A stretch of DNA of 33,074 nucleotides from Geobacteraceae bacterium (GTDB taxonomy: Bacteria; Desulfobacterota; Desulfuromonadia; Geobacterales; Geobacteraceae), in contig JANXYN010000187.1 of assembly GCA_025356035.1 (NCBI GenBank), forward strand, positions 1 to 33,074. The letters are read 5' to 3'. The stretch's first letter is position 1, and every line of letters starts with the position of its first letter. The notes beneath the pieces are model-generated. The model was not told the origin of the DNA. It searched no databases and saw only the letters and a program-made list of their open reading frames with translations. Shown here piece after piece: positions 1-7,656 of the stretch. The position numbers and the translations under genes are program-made.

Positions 1-2
1 TG

Positions 3-101
3 GACGTCGATGGCGCCTACGGTCTGGAGAAAGGGAGATACAATGATCAGGATTTCCCGAAAGAGTCGCGCGCGCAGGTAAATTTGAATATCCAGTTCTA
101 G
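3..101 (+). CDS. C-terminal end of an outer-membrane beta-barrel protein (partial)
   Basis: Only the last 32 codons are inside the window, read in frame from base 3 to a TAG at 99-101. The peptide ends in VNLNIQF, an alternating hydrophobic/polar strand with a terminal phenylalanine. That is the usual signature of an outer-membrane beta-barrel recognised by the Bam machinery. The open frame runs off the left edge and a strong intrinsic terminator follows at once, which supports a real gene end. The specific family (porin or another barrel) cannot be told from this fragment. Confidence 0.6.
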   Translation, partial: DVDGAYGLEKGRYNDQDFPKESRAQVNLNIQF

Positions 102-111
102 TCCGAAGCGG

Positions 112-156
112 AACGGGGGCCATTGCTGAGTTTCTCAACAATGGCCCCCGTTATTT
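112..156 (+). terminator. Rho-independent terminator after the barrel gene
   Basis: A perfect 14-bp GC-rich stem (112-125 with 139-152) is extended by TGAG/CTCA around a TTT loop and followed by ATTTTG. It lies 10 bp after the stop codon of the upstream gene. Confidence 0.85.
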
Positions 157-260
157 TGCCGACGCATTCCCAGACACCCCAGTCAATTGGCTGATGACCA
201 ACCAGCACAATGTGTATTCCAAGCCCCTCGGAACCTCATTTCCCCCATGAAATTACTTCG

Positions 261-659
261 TCAGGCACGCTGTTCCAAACCGCTTGCATTGACGTGGACG
301 ACAAGCCTTTCGAACATATGATCTATCTGTTCGAAATTGTTGTACATCGCGTGGGTAGAAATCCTGAAACCGACCCTGTTATCAGCGGTATCGGTCTTTT
401 TGTCTCTCCAGGTGACGCTTCTGAGGTACATTTTCGGGGTCTCTGCCGCAAGCCCCGCGAGTATGGCGTTGATTGCGCCATTCATGACTCCAAACTGCGA
501 ACCGTCATCCTTCCCCTTAAATGGGTTGAAGCTGGTGAGCGCGGTTGCGAAGGCCGGATCATTGTTGCGCTGCACCCAGAGTGCGCCGGTGTTTGATGCT
601 GTTCGAGCTGTTAGATGCGTGGGGAAAAATTGCTGGGCGGAAGTTCTGTCTGGCTTCAA
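261..659 (-). pseudogene. Remnant of a PLP-dependent class V aminotransferase (C-terminal end only)
   Basis: The minus-strand frame encodes about 130 residues. They contain TSFNPFKGKDDG, YLRSVTWRDKKTDTADNR and VGFRISTHAMYNNFEQID, which resemble the C-terminal domain of class V aminotransferases, whose RxSTH(x)nNxxxEID pattern is typical. The N-terminal two thirds, including the PLP-binding lysine region, are absent. The frame is closed upstream by a stop at 687-689, and the only start is a TTG at 657-659 without a ribosome-binding site. It is therefore read as a decayed gene end rather than a working enzyme. Plus-strand frames over the same bases look like shadows. The aminotransferase call is by pattern only. 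Confidence 0.6.
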
Positions 660-801
660 GCCGAACGCCGACAGACTCCTAGCCAGTTAGCTGGGAGACG
701 GAGTCGCGCCAAAGGGCGCCCCTATTCGTGGCCGAACGCCGAAACTTCGACCAAAACTACTCGGACCACTTCTTTTTAATTTCCGACACCCCCTTTGTTA
801 A

Positions 802-829
802 TTGTAATTTCTTAATAACCCGCTAGAAT
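802..829 (+). promoter_or_regulatory. Candidate sigma-70 promoter of the signalling island
   Basis: A -35 box TTGTAA (802-807) and a -10 box TAGAAT (824-829) are separated by 16 bp in an AT-rich patch. Transcription would start near 836 and leave a leader of about 170 nt before the first kinase gene. That leader holds an inverted repeat (892-899 with 922-930). No recognisable riboswitch consensus was seen. Confidence 0.45.
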
Positions 830-1003
830 TAGACCATAAATCTCGCAGATTCCGACAAGTTAGCGACCGGCAACTCACCGTCCCTGGTAAACGCGCATTG
901 GAGACTGAACGCAGCATCCTGAATTGCGCGAGGAAGCGTTTGTTTTTCGGCTGGCGCCGTATGCCGTAAGGTTGTGACCCAAGGTGGAATAAAGGAAACA
1001 ACA

Positions 1004-3571
1004 ATGTTTAAGAAGCCGAATGAAATTGAGGCGCAGCTGGAACAGTGTAATCGGAAATTACAAGCGTGTAATGCGCGTATCCAGGATCTCATGACGAAGG
1101 GTCCGGACGGCAACCTGATAGTGGATATGAACAGAAAAATACTTTTTGCCAACCCCGCGGCCGCCACCATTTTTGGCTGCAAAACGAATGAGCTCCTGGA
1201 CAAACAGTTTGACTTCCTTTTCGAGCCGGACAAAACAACCGAGCTGAAGCTGAGGTCTCGGGACGGTAAAGCCATTGTAGTGGAGGCATGGGCGATAGAA
1301 ACAGGGAGAAATGCAAATAAAGCATTCTTTATAGCCCTGCACGACATCAGCGAACGCAAAAAAAACGAGCAGGAGCTGCAAAAGCTCTACAGGGCGGTGC
1401 TGCAGAGTCCAAGCCTTGTCATAATTACCGATGCCAGCGGCAACTTTGAATTCGTCAACCCAAAATTCACGGAGGTGACCGGCTACACCCTGGCGGAGAT
1501 TGCCGGGAAAAATCCGCGGATTCTGAGGTCCGGCAAGACGCCGCCGGAAGTGTACAAGGAGCTATGGGAGACTATCCTCGCCGGCAGGGAATGGCATGGG
1601 GAAATGGTCAACAGAAAGAAGAACGGTGAGCTCTACTGGGAGTATGCCGCCATTTCGCCGATCAAGGATATTGACGGTGAGATCACCAGCTTCATCGCGG
1701 TAACGGAGGAGATCACCGCCCGCAAGGAGGCGGAGGAAGCGCTCCGGGAATCGGAGAACAAGTTCTCCAAGGCTTTCCAAGCGACGCCGAGCGGCCTCGT
1801 CATCTCCTCCCTGGCAAACGGGGTATACAAAGAGGCCAACGAGGCCTTCGAACGGTCGATGGGCTACAGGCGAGACGAGTTGATCGGCCATTCTTCTCTG
1901 GAGCTCAACATTTGGCAGAACCAGGAAGACCGAACCTATGTGATCCGGATGTTGGCGGAAGGAAAGAAGGTGCGTGATCTGGAAATCGGCTTCAGGAGCA
2001 AATCGGGGAGCATTCTCATCTGCAGCTATTCGGCGGAGATTATTGAAATCGGCGCGGAACAATGTCTGTTGAGCCTGTTGAACGATATCACCGCCCGCAA
2101 AAAGGCGGAAGAAGCGCTCCGCAAATCCGAGAAGAAGTTTTTAACTATATTCCATGCTGTTCCCGCCATACTTGGGATTACTACCCTGGCGGAAGGGAGA
2201 TTCGTTGATGTCAATGAAAGATGTGTGCGGGGCCTGGGGTATCAACGTAATGAAGTGATCGGCCGTACCACGCTGGAACTTGGAATATGGGAAAGTCAGG
2301 CGGACCGTGACAGGGCAATGCGGGTGCTAAGAGAGCGAGGAACGGTATGTGACATTGAAATTTACCTAAAAGGCAAAACCGGCGAGGCCTTCATAGGTTT
2401 GCTGTCGGCGGAATTTATTGAAATTGATGGTGAACAGCACATACTCAGCATGATTAACGACATCACCGAGCGCAAGCGGGCGGAAGAAGCGCTGCGCTGG
2501 CGCACTTCCGAGCTTGAAGCGGTTTTCAGAGCCTTTCCCGATAGTTACTTCTGGGTCGACGCCGAGGAGAGGATTATCGACTACAAGGCAGGAGCCATAG
2601 CGGACCTGTATGCACCACCGGAGGTATTCTTGGGGAAACGGATGCAGGAAGTGCTGCCGCCCGATGTGGGTGTGCAAATGCACGCGGCCGTTCAACAAGT
2701 CCTCACGACGGGCGTCCCGGCCGCCTTGGAATACTGGCTGCCGATAAGTGAGGTAAAACAGGTCTTTGAGGCGCGATTGCTGCTTCTCCCCGGAGACCAG
2801 GTATTCTGTGTCGTACGCAATATCACCCCCCGCAAACAGGCCGAGGATGAGATCGAGCGGCTGAACACCGACCTAGCGACGCGGGCAGCCGAACTTGAGG
2901 CCGCCAACGCGGAGCTGGAGGCATTCAATTACACGGTAGCCCACGATCTACGACAGCCATTGAACGTTATCAGCAGCTACTGCCAGATAATCAAGGAACT
3001 ATGCAGTAATAATCTTGATGAGCAGTGCAAGGGTTATCTCCAAGAGACCTACGACGCCACACTGGGTATGAACCGGCTGATTGAGGCCCTACTCAATTTC
3101 TCACGCATGGGCCACGTCGAGCCGCGCCTGGATATGGTCGATCTCTGCGCACTGGCGCATGAGGTGGCAGCGGAGCTGAAACTGACCGAGCCTGAGCGGC
3201 AGGTAGATTTTCGGATCGACGCCGGAATTGCGGCCAATGCCGATGCAAACCTGATGCGGGTGGTCCTGGACAACCTCCTCGGCAATGCCTGGAAGTACAC
3301 CGGCATACGGAAGGAGGCTGTCATCGAGTTCGGCGCGACAGAGATCGACGGGAAGCCAGTATATTTCGTCCGGGATAACGGAGCCGGATTCGACATGGCG
3401 GACGCGGACAAGCTCTTTGTTCCATTCCAACGCCTCCCAGGCGCCGAAGCATTCAGAGGTTTCGGCATCGGCCTGGCCACGGTGGAGCGGATCGTCCGGC
3501 GCCACGGCGGGCGGGCATGGGCCGAGGGAGCGCCGGGGAAGGGAGCGACTGTATATTTCACGTTAACGTGA
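1004..3571 (+). CDS. Multi-PAS sensor histidine kinase (soluble, five PAS domains)
   Basis: An 855-residue sensor kinase with no membrane segment, so probably a cytoplasmic sensor. The ATG at 1004 is preferred over the in-frame GTG at 974 because AAAGGAA lies 6 bases before it. There is a short coiled coil, then five PAS units (about residues 30-115, 120-245, 250-375, 378-500 and 505-625), each ending in a DIT/DIS-(A/E)RK linker. The transmitter follows. The H-box AHDLRQPL places the phospho-acceptor at His647, the N-box NLLGNAWKYT starts at 757, the G1 box DNGAGFD starts at 791, and the G2 box GIGLATVERI is present. All catalytic motifs look intact. The third and fourth PAS domains are close copies. 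The ligand is unknown. It heads a tightly packed signalling operon and has no receiver of its own, so its target is probably encoded downstream. Confidence 0.9.
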   Translation: MFKKPNEIEAQLEQCNRKLQACNARIQDLMTKGPDGNLIVDMNRKILFANPAAATIFGCKTNELLDKQFDFLFEPDKTTELKLRSRDGKAIVVEAWAIETGRNANKAFFIALHDISERKKNEQELQKLYRAVLQSPSLVIITDASGNFEFVNPKFTEVTGYTLAEIAGKNPRILRSGKTPPEVYKELWETILAGREWHGEMVNRKKNGELYWEYAAISPIKDIDGEITSFIAVTEEITARKEAEEALRESENKFSKAFQATPSGLVISSLANGVYKEANEAFERSMGYRRDELIGHSSLELNIWQNQEDRTYVIRMLAEGKKVRDLEIGFRSKSGSILICSYSAEIIEIGAEQCLLSLLNDITARKKAEEALRKSEKKFLTIFHAVPAILGITTLAEGRFVDVNERCVRGLGYQRNEVIGRTTLELGIWESQADRDRAMRVLRERGTVCDIEIYLKGKTGEAFIGLLSAEFIEIDGEQHILSMINDITERKRAEEALRWRTSELEAVFRAFPDSYFWVDAEERIIDYKAGAIADLYAPPEVFLGKRMQEVLPPDVGVQMHAAVQQVLTTGVPAALEYWLPISEVKQVFEARLLLLPGDQVFCVVRNITPRKQAEDEIERLNTDLATRAAELEAANAELEAFNYTVAHDLRQPLNVISSYCQIIKELCSNNLDEQCKGYLQETYDATLGMNRLIEALLNFSRMGHVEPRLDMVDLCALAHEVAAELKLTEPERQVDFRIDAGIAANADANLMRVVLDNLLGNAWKYTGIRKEAVIEFGATEIDGKPVYFVRDNGAGFDMADADKLFVPFQRLPGAEAFRGFGIGLATVERIVRRHGGRAWAEGAPGKGATVYFTLT

Positions 3572-3611
3572 CGGTCTTCGCCGGCGGCAGCAATGAAAGG
3601 AGTATTTAACC

Positions 3612-4226
3612 ATGGTACACCCTCTTCCAACAATCTCTCTCGGGTTCACTGCGCAGCAGTTCCCGCCAGGAGTTCATATCTGCCAGATCTTTGGTGATGA
3701 TGACGAGCGCCAGGAAGCCGTGCTGAAGTTCCTTCTGAGCGGGCTTCAATCGGGAGAGCGCACCAGTTGTTTTTCCGAGCGGATTGACGAAAAAATCCTC
3801 GCGGAATTCCTTGGTAGACATGGCATTTCATACATTGAGGTCAGAGATACCGGGGCACTCACGCTGGCTGGAACAGTGGAGATCTACTTTCAAAACAATC
3901 GGTTCGATCCTGAACGGATGCTTGCCTTTCTCCGCAAATTTCATGAAGATTCTGTGATCCAGGGATATCCTGCGGCCAGAGTCATCGGTGAGATGACACA
4001 AGACATTCAATATATGCCGGGAGGAGGCCGTTTACTCGAATATGAAGCGAAAGTCAGCATGCTCCTGCGAGAACACCCGGTTACCACGGTTTGTCAGTAT
4101 GATGCGCGCTTGTTTGACGGGGCCATGATTATGGATATCCTGAAAGTTCATCCGTATATGGTGGTTAGAGGCTCGGTGGTTAATAACCCATTTTTCATTA
4201 CTCCGGAAGAATTTCTGGCCAGCTGA
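3612..4226 (+). CDS. Stand-alone MEDS-domain (DcmR-type) sensor protein
   Basis: A 204-residue soluble protein matching the MEDS domain (methanogen/methylotroph DcmR sensory domain) along its length. Family-like features are the opening GVHICQIFGDDDERQEAVLKF, the SGLQSGERTSCF segment, the R-V-IGEM turn in the middle and the VCQYDARLFDG stretch near the end. MEDS domains are thought to sense small molecules and usually sit beside kinase or transcription-output domains. Here the domain is alone, 40 bp after one PAS kinase and 28 bp before another, so it probably supplies a signal to the next kinase. GAAAGGAG (3595-3602) precedes the ATG by 9 bases. No membrane segment or catalytic motif is visible. 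The ligand is unknown. Confidence 0.75.
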   Translation: MVHPLPTISLGFTAQQFPPGVHICQIFGDDDERQEAVLKFLLSGLQSGERTSCFSERIDEKILAEFLGRHGISYIEVRDTGALTLAGTVEIYFQNNRFDPERMLAFLRKFHEDSVIQGYPAARVIGEMTQDIQYMPGGGRLLEYEAKVSMLLREHPVTTVCQYDARLFDGAMIMDILKVHPYMVVRGSVVNNPFFITPEEFLAS

Positions 4227-4254
4227 AATCAGAAACCTTATAAGGTAGACGTCT

Positions 4255-5892
4255 ATGCAAGCGTTAAGCGCTCCAGTACTCGGGCAGCTATTGATCATGC
4301 AAGGGATTTTGGGCACCCTGCCCGACGAGCAGTCGATATTCAGCTTCGTTTGTCGGGGGCTGACCAATATGCCGGGTGTCGCTGCGGTGGATTTTTCAGA
4401 TCAACCTGAGGAAACCACGGATGACTCGATTGTTCGGTTCCTAATGGTGATCGGCAATTCCCGGCGACTGGTGCTGTCGATAAAGGTTTATGACCCATCG
4501 GCTTTCGCGCCGTATAAAGATTTCCTGACAAACTTTTGTTTTATATTGACGGTTATTTTGGAGGAACGCAATCAACGTCGCCTGATCGAATTAGATCAGG
4601 CTCGACTTGAGCAGCGGGTCGAGGAACGGACCAAGGAGCTGCAAGACAGCGAGGCACGGCTGAAAAAAGCTCAGGAAATCGCTCATCTCGGCAGTTGGGA
4701 GTTTGACGTTGTCAACAACGTTCTCTTCTGGTCTGATGAAGTATTCAGGATTCTCGGCATGCAACCCCAGGAATTCGCCGCAACCTATGACGCATTTCAT
4801 CAAGTTGTGCACCCTGACGATCGCATGGCGGTTGATACTGCGTATTCAGACTCGCTGCTCTATGGCAGGGATACCTACGAGATCGAACACAGGGTCGTGC
4901 GGAAAGCTACCGGAGAAATACGGTACGTCCATGAGCGATGTGAGCATATCAGGGACGAAACCGGCAGGATCATCCGATCTGTAGGGATGATACATGACAT
5001 CACGGAGCGCAAGCGTGCGGAAGATACGCTGCAAAAATTGAATGACGAGCTGGAAAAACGAGTTGCGGAGCGGACGGAGGAACTGGAAGAGAGCCGCGTC
5101 CAGCTGGAGACGCAGAATAAGGAATTGCGTGATACTTATCGGGAACTGGAACTGGCAGCCGCTGCGCGCATCTGGACGATTGAACAACTCCGGGAAAAGG
5201 ACCATATAATGATTCAGCAGGGCCGCATGGCGGCCATGGGAGAGATGCTTGGCAACATCGCCCACCAGTGGCGCCAGCCATTGAACATCCTGGGGTTAAT
5301 GGTTCAGGACTTGGGGTTTTCTCGAGAATGCGGGGAGTTAAGCAAGGAATTCCTGGACGGCAAGATCGACAAGATGATGGAAATCATCCTACACCTGTCG
5401 CAGACGATCGACGATTTCCGAAATTTAGCCACTCCGGACAAGGAAATGAGCCGGTTCGGGGTGGATCAGGTCATCGTGAAAACGATATCCATGGTCGAGG
5501 AGAGTTTCCGGAGCCTGCACATTTCCATCGACATCAGCACCAGCGACGATCCGCAGATCAACGGCTACCCTCACGAATACGCTCAGGTGCTCCTCAACAT
5601 TCTGATGAATGCACGGGACGCATTCTCTGAGCGGGGCGTGGCCGATGCACGGATAATGGTGCGTTCATGGGTGGACAGCGGCAGGGCTGTGGTCACCATA
5701 ACCGATAATGCCGGCGGCGTTGATGCCGAGATTCTGGACAAAATTTTTGAGCCCTACTTCACCACCAAGGAGCAGGGGAAAGGGACCGGTGTCGGCCTGT
5801 TCATGTCAAAAAACATCATTGAGAAAAACATGGGGGGGCATCTCACCATCCGCAATACCGGCGACGGCGCCGAATTCAGGATAGAGGTCTGA
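4255..5892 (+). CDS. PAS sensor histidine kinase with GAF-like N-terminus
   Basis: A 545-residue soluble kinase. Residues 1-110 are weakly GAF-like. A coiled coil (RLEQRVEERTKELQDSEARL) leads to one PAS domain (about 125-245) of the GSWEFD / VHPDDR type with a DITERKRAED exit. A second long coiled coil (250-310) precedes the transmitter. The H-box IAHQWRQPLN gives His337. The N-box NILMNARDAF, the G1 box DNAGGVD and the G2 box GTGVGLFMSKNIIE are present, with FEPYFTTK between them. The HQWRQPL type differs from the HDLRQPL type of the first kinase, so the two are not recent duplicates. The next gene, a single-domain receiver, starts one base after its stop, which makes that receiver its likely partner. 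The start is ATG with AAGG (4241-4244) upstream. Confidence 0.88.
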   Translation: MQALSAPVLGQLLIMQGILGTLPDEQSIFSFVCRGLTNMPGVAAVDFSDQPEETTDDSIVRFLMVIGNSRRLVLSIKVYDPSAFAPYKDFLTNFCFILTVILEERNQRRLIELDQARLEQRVEERTKELQDSEARLKKAQEIAHLGSWEFDVVNNVLFWSDEVFRILGMQPQEFAATYDAFHQVVHPDDRMAVDTAYSDSLLYGRDTYEIEHRVVRKATGEIRYVHERCEHIRDETGRIIRSVGMIHDITERKRAEDTLQKLNDELEKRVAERTEELEESRVQLETQNKELRDTYRELELAAAARIWTIEQLREKDHIMIQQGRMAAMGEMLGNIAHQWRQPLNILGLMVQDLGFSRECGELSKEFLDGKIDKMMEIILHLSQTIDDFRNLATPDKEMSRFGVDQVIVKTISMVEESFRSLHISIDISTSDDPQINGYPHEYAQVLLNILMNARDAFSERGVADARIMVRSWVDSGRAVVTITDNAGGVDAEILDKIFEPYFTTKEQGKGTGVGLFMSKNIIEKNMGGHLTIRNTGDGAEFRIEV

Positions 5893-5893
5893 G

Positions 5894-6334
5894 ATGGAAC
5901 TAATGCCGAGCTTGAGAAGCGCGCCTTCGATATTGATAGTAGAAGATGACGGGGCGACTTGCAAGATGCTCTGTGTTGTAATCCAGAGAAAATTCCCGGA
6001 TTTAACTATCTACTGCGCCGAGAACGGTAGTATGGGCGTGGATCTCTTCAAAGAGCATATGCCGGAGATCATCATCACCGACATCAACATGCCGGTGATG
6101 AACGGCATTGAGATGGCCGGCCAGATCAAATCGATAAACTCCGGTGCCATGTTCATCGTGATGACCGCTTACAGCAACAAAGACTATTTACAAGCGTTCA
6201 GCGAAATCGGTTTCTGTGAATACTTGCTGAAACCGATCCAATTAACGAAACTGTTCGCTGCCATTGAAAAGTGTAGCGCCGAAATACCGACGAATGGCAA
6301 TAATTTCAGTGTGAGGCATGAAGGGTCAGAGTAG
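5894..6334 (+). CDS. Single-domain response regulator (CheY-like receiver)
   Basis: A 146-residue protein that is essentially one receiver domain. The acidic pair is in ILIVEDDG, the phospho-acceptor Asp63 is in IIITDINMPVMNG, the conserved Thr is in FIVMTAYS, and the lysine is in YLLKPI. There is no output domain, only a polar tail of about 20 residues. The ATG comes one base after the TGA of the preceding kinase, indicating translational coupling and a cognate pair. Such stand-alone receivers act by binding partner proteins or as phosphate shuttles, so it may connect the PAS kinases to the downstream receiver fusions. This role is inferred. Confidence 0.88.
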   Translation: MELMPSLRSAPSILIVEDDGATCKMLCVVIQRKFPDLTIYCAENGSMGVDLFKEHMPEIIITDINMPVMNGIEMAGQIKSINSGAMFIVMTAYSNKDYLQAFSEIGFCEYLLKPIQLTKLFAAIEKCSAEIPTNGNNFSVRHEGSE

Positions 6335-6379
6335 CGGACGGAGCTTCAACCTGAGCTTGAGGTAGCGGAGGTATACACC

Positions 6380-7474
6380 ATGAAGATCCTGATAGCGGAA
6401 GATGAACCTGCTTTTCGCCAGCTCCTGGAAGAGATTCTTCCCCGATGGGGGTACGAGGTGGTCGTCACCAATGACGGCAACGAAGCCTGGCAGGTCCTCC
6501 GTTCCGACGACGCCCCGCGGCTGACCATTCTCGACTGGCTGATGCCGGGCATGGACGGTCTGGAATTATGCCGGAAGATCAGGGAAGAGGCGACGAAGTC
6601 TTACACCTACATCATTCTCCTGACTTCACAACAGAAGGACGAAGACCTGGTCGCCGGCATGGCTGCCGGAGCGGACGACTATATAACCAAACCGCTAAAG
6701 ACTAACGAACTGAGGGTTCGACTCAACGCCGGAAGGCGGATAGTCGAGCTGCAGAACGAGCTCGCGGCTCACGCCGCCGAACTGGAGGCAGTCAACAGGG
6801 ACCTTGAGTCGTTCAGCTACACCGTATCCAACAACCTGCTCAACTCCCTGTTGGCAATCGGCCGTAACGCCAGAAATATAGAGGATTTTATGTGTAGTAA
6901 AGAGAACGAGCAGTGCCAAAAATATGCTTTAGGGATATATGACAAAACCAAACAGATGGCAGAGCTCATCGGCATCATGCATGAATTCTTCAGGCCCATG
7001 AGGATTGATCTTCATCGGGAAACCTTAGACCTGAGCAAAATGGCTGATAAAACGGCAGAGAAACTCCGGAAATCGAACCCCGATCGCCGAGTAACGTTCC
7101 GAATCGCCGAGGGGATCAAGGTTTATGGGGACAGGAGCTTGCTGCAATTGGCTCTGGAAAACCTCCTGGGCAACGCCTGGAAGCATACCGACAAGCGCGA
7201 AGAGGCGGTCATCGAATTCGGCGTGACTGAAGTCGGGGGGCAGCCGGCTTGTTACGTTCGGGATAACGGAGTTGGGTTCGATATGGCGCATGCTGACAAA
7301 CTTTTTAAGCCATTCCGACCACTGCCCGGTACGGAGGAATTCGCAACGGATGGCATCGGCCTGGCTACGGTGGAGAGGATCATTCGGCGCCATGGCAGTA
7401 AGGTCTGGGCGGAGGGGGAACCGGGCAAGGGGGCAACCTTCTATTTTACGTTGAGCGGGGACAGAACCAGCTGA
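6380..7474 (+). CDS. Receiver fused to a histidine-kinase-like module lacking the phospho-acceptor His
   Basis: A 364-residue protein. Residues 1-120 form a complete receiver (ILIAEDEP, Asp52 in TILDWLMPGMDG, LLTSQQ, DDYITKPL). A short helical linker leads to a transmitter-like half that aligns along its length with the C-terminus of the five-PAS kinase at 1004-3571. The ATP-binding motifs are kept: NLLGNAWKHT, DNGVGFD and GIGLATVERI. The H-box is not. Where the other kinase has YTVAHDLRQPL, this one has YTVSNNLLNSL, so the histidine is Asn151 and the DLRQP residues are changed too. It therefore should not autophosphorylate on histidine in the usual way. It could be a receiver-gated ATPase, a scaffold or a phosphatase-like partner. 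GGAGG before ATG 6380 supports the start. It is expressed with its neighbours in one run of genes. Confidence 0.85.
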   Translation: MKILIAEDEPAFRQLLEEILPRWGYEVVVTNDGNEAWQVLRSDDAPRLTILDWLMPGMDGLELCRKIREEATKSYTYIILLTSQQKDEDLVAGMAAGADDYITKPLKTNELRVRLNAGRRIVELQNELAAHAAELEAVNRDLESFSYTVSNNLLNSLLAIGRNARNIEDFMCSKENEQCQKYALGIYDKTKQMAELIGIMHEFFRPMRIDLHRETLDLSKMADKTAEKLRKSNPDRRVTFRIAEGIKVYGDRSLLQLALENLLGNAWKHTDKREEAVIEFGVTEVGGQPACYVRDNGVGFDMAHADKLFKPFRPLPGTEEFATDGIGLATVERIIRRHGSKVWAEGEPGKGATFYFTLSGDRTS

Positions 7475-7511
7475 CGTAACTGCCCAGAATGCTGCTGACT
7501 GCAGGTTGACA

Positions 7512-7623
7512 GACTGAAGGCTGAAGACTGTCAGTAAAAACTCCTGCACGATCACCCCGACTAAATGTATTTGAACAGGGCGAGGAAGTAGCACGAATAT
7601 TTCGAATAACCCTCAGTCTTCAG
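7512..7623. repeat. Heptamer-type repeats and inverted repeat upstream of the DAC-like gene
   Basis: Three degenerate 7-mers lie in tandem at 7512-7532 (GACTGAA, GGCTGAA, GACTGTC). The core CTGAAGACTG (7521-7530) is repeated inverted as CAGTCTTCAG at 7614-7623. This is the largest gap inside the signalling island (182 bp) and could hold a second promoter or an mRNA structure. No clear -35/-10 pair was found. Confidence 0.5.
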
Positions 7624-7656
7624 TTTCAACACCCGAGTAGTTACGGAGACGTTCCA

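Noticed and set aside
611-617. GTTAGAT as half of a second attC site
   Set aside because: No RYYYAAC partner or paired arms lie at the right distance on the left, and the bases are explained by the aminotransferase remnant.
210-690. Two plus-strand open frames (210-596 and 337-690) as genes
   Set aside because: They overlap the minus-strand aminotransferase-like frame, have no ribosome-binding site and show no family-like sequence.
836-1003. c-di-GMP (GEMM) riboswitch in the leader of the first kinase
   Set aside because: The conserved GGCAAACC and GGACGCAAAGCC blocks are absent.
974-1003. GTG 974 as the start of the multi-PAS kinase
   Set aside because: ATG 1004 has a well-placed AAAGGAA, while the upstream codons have none.
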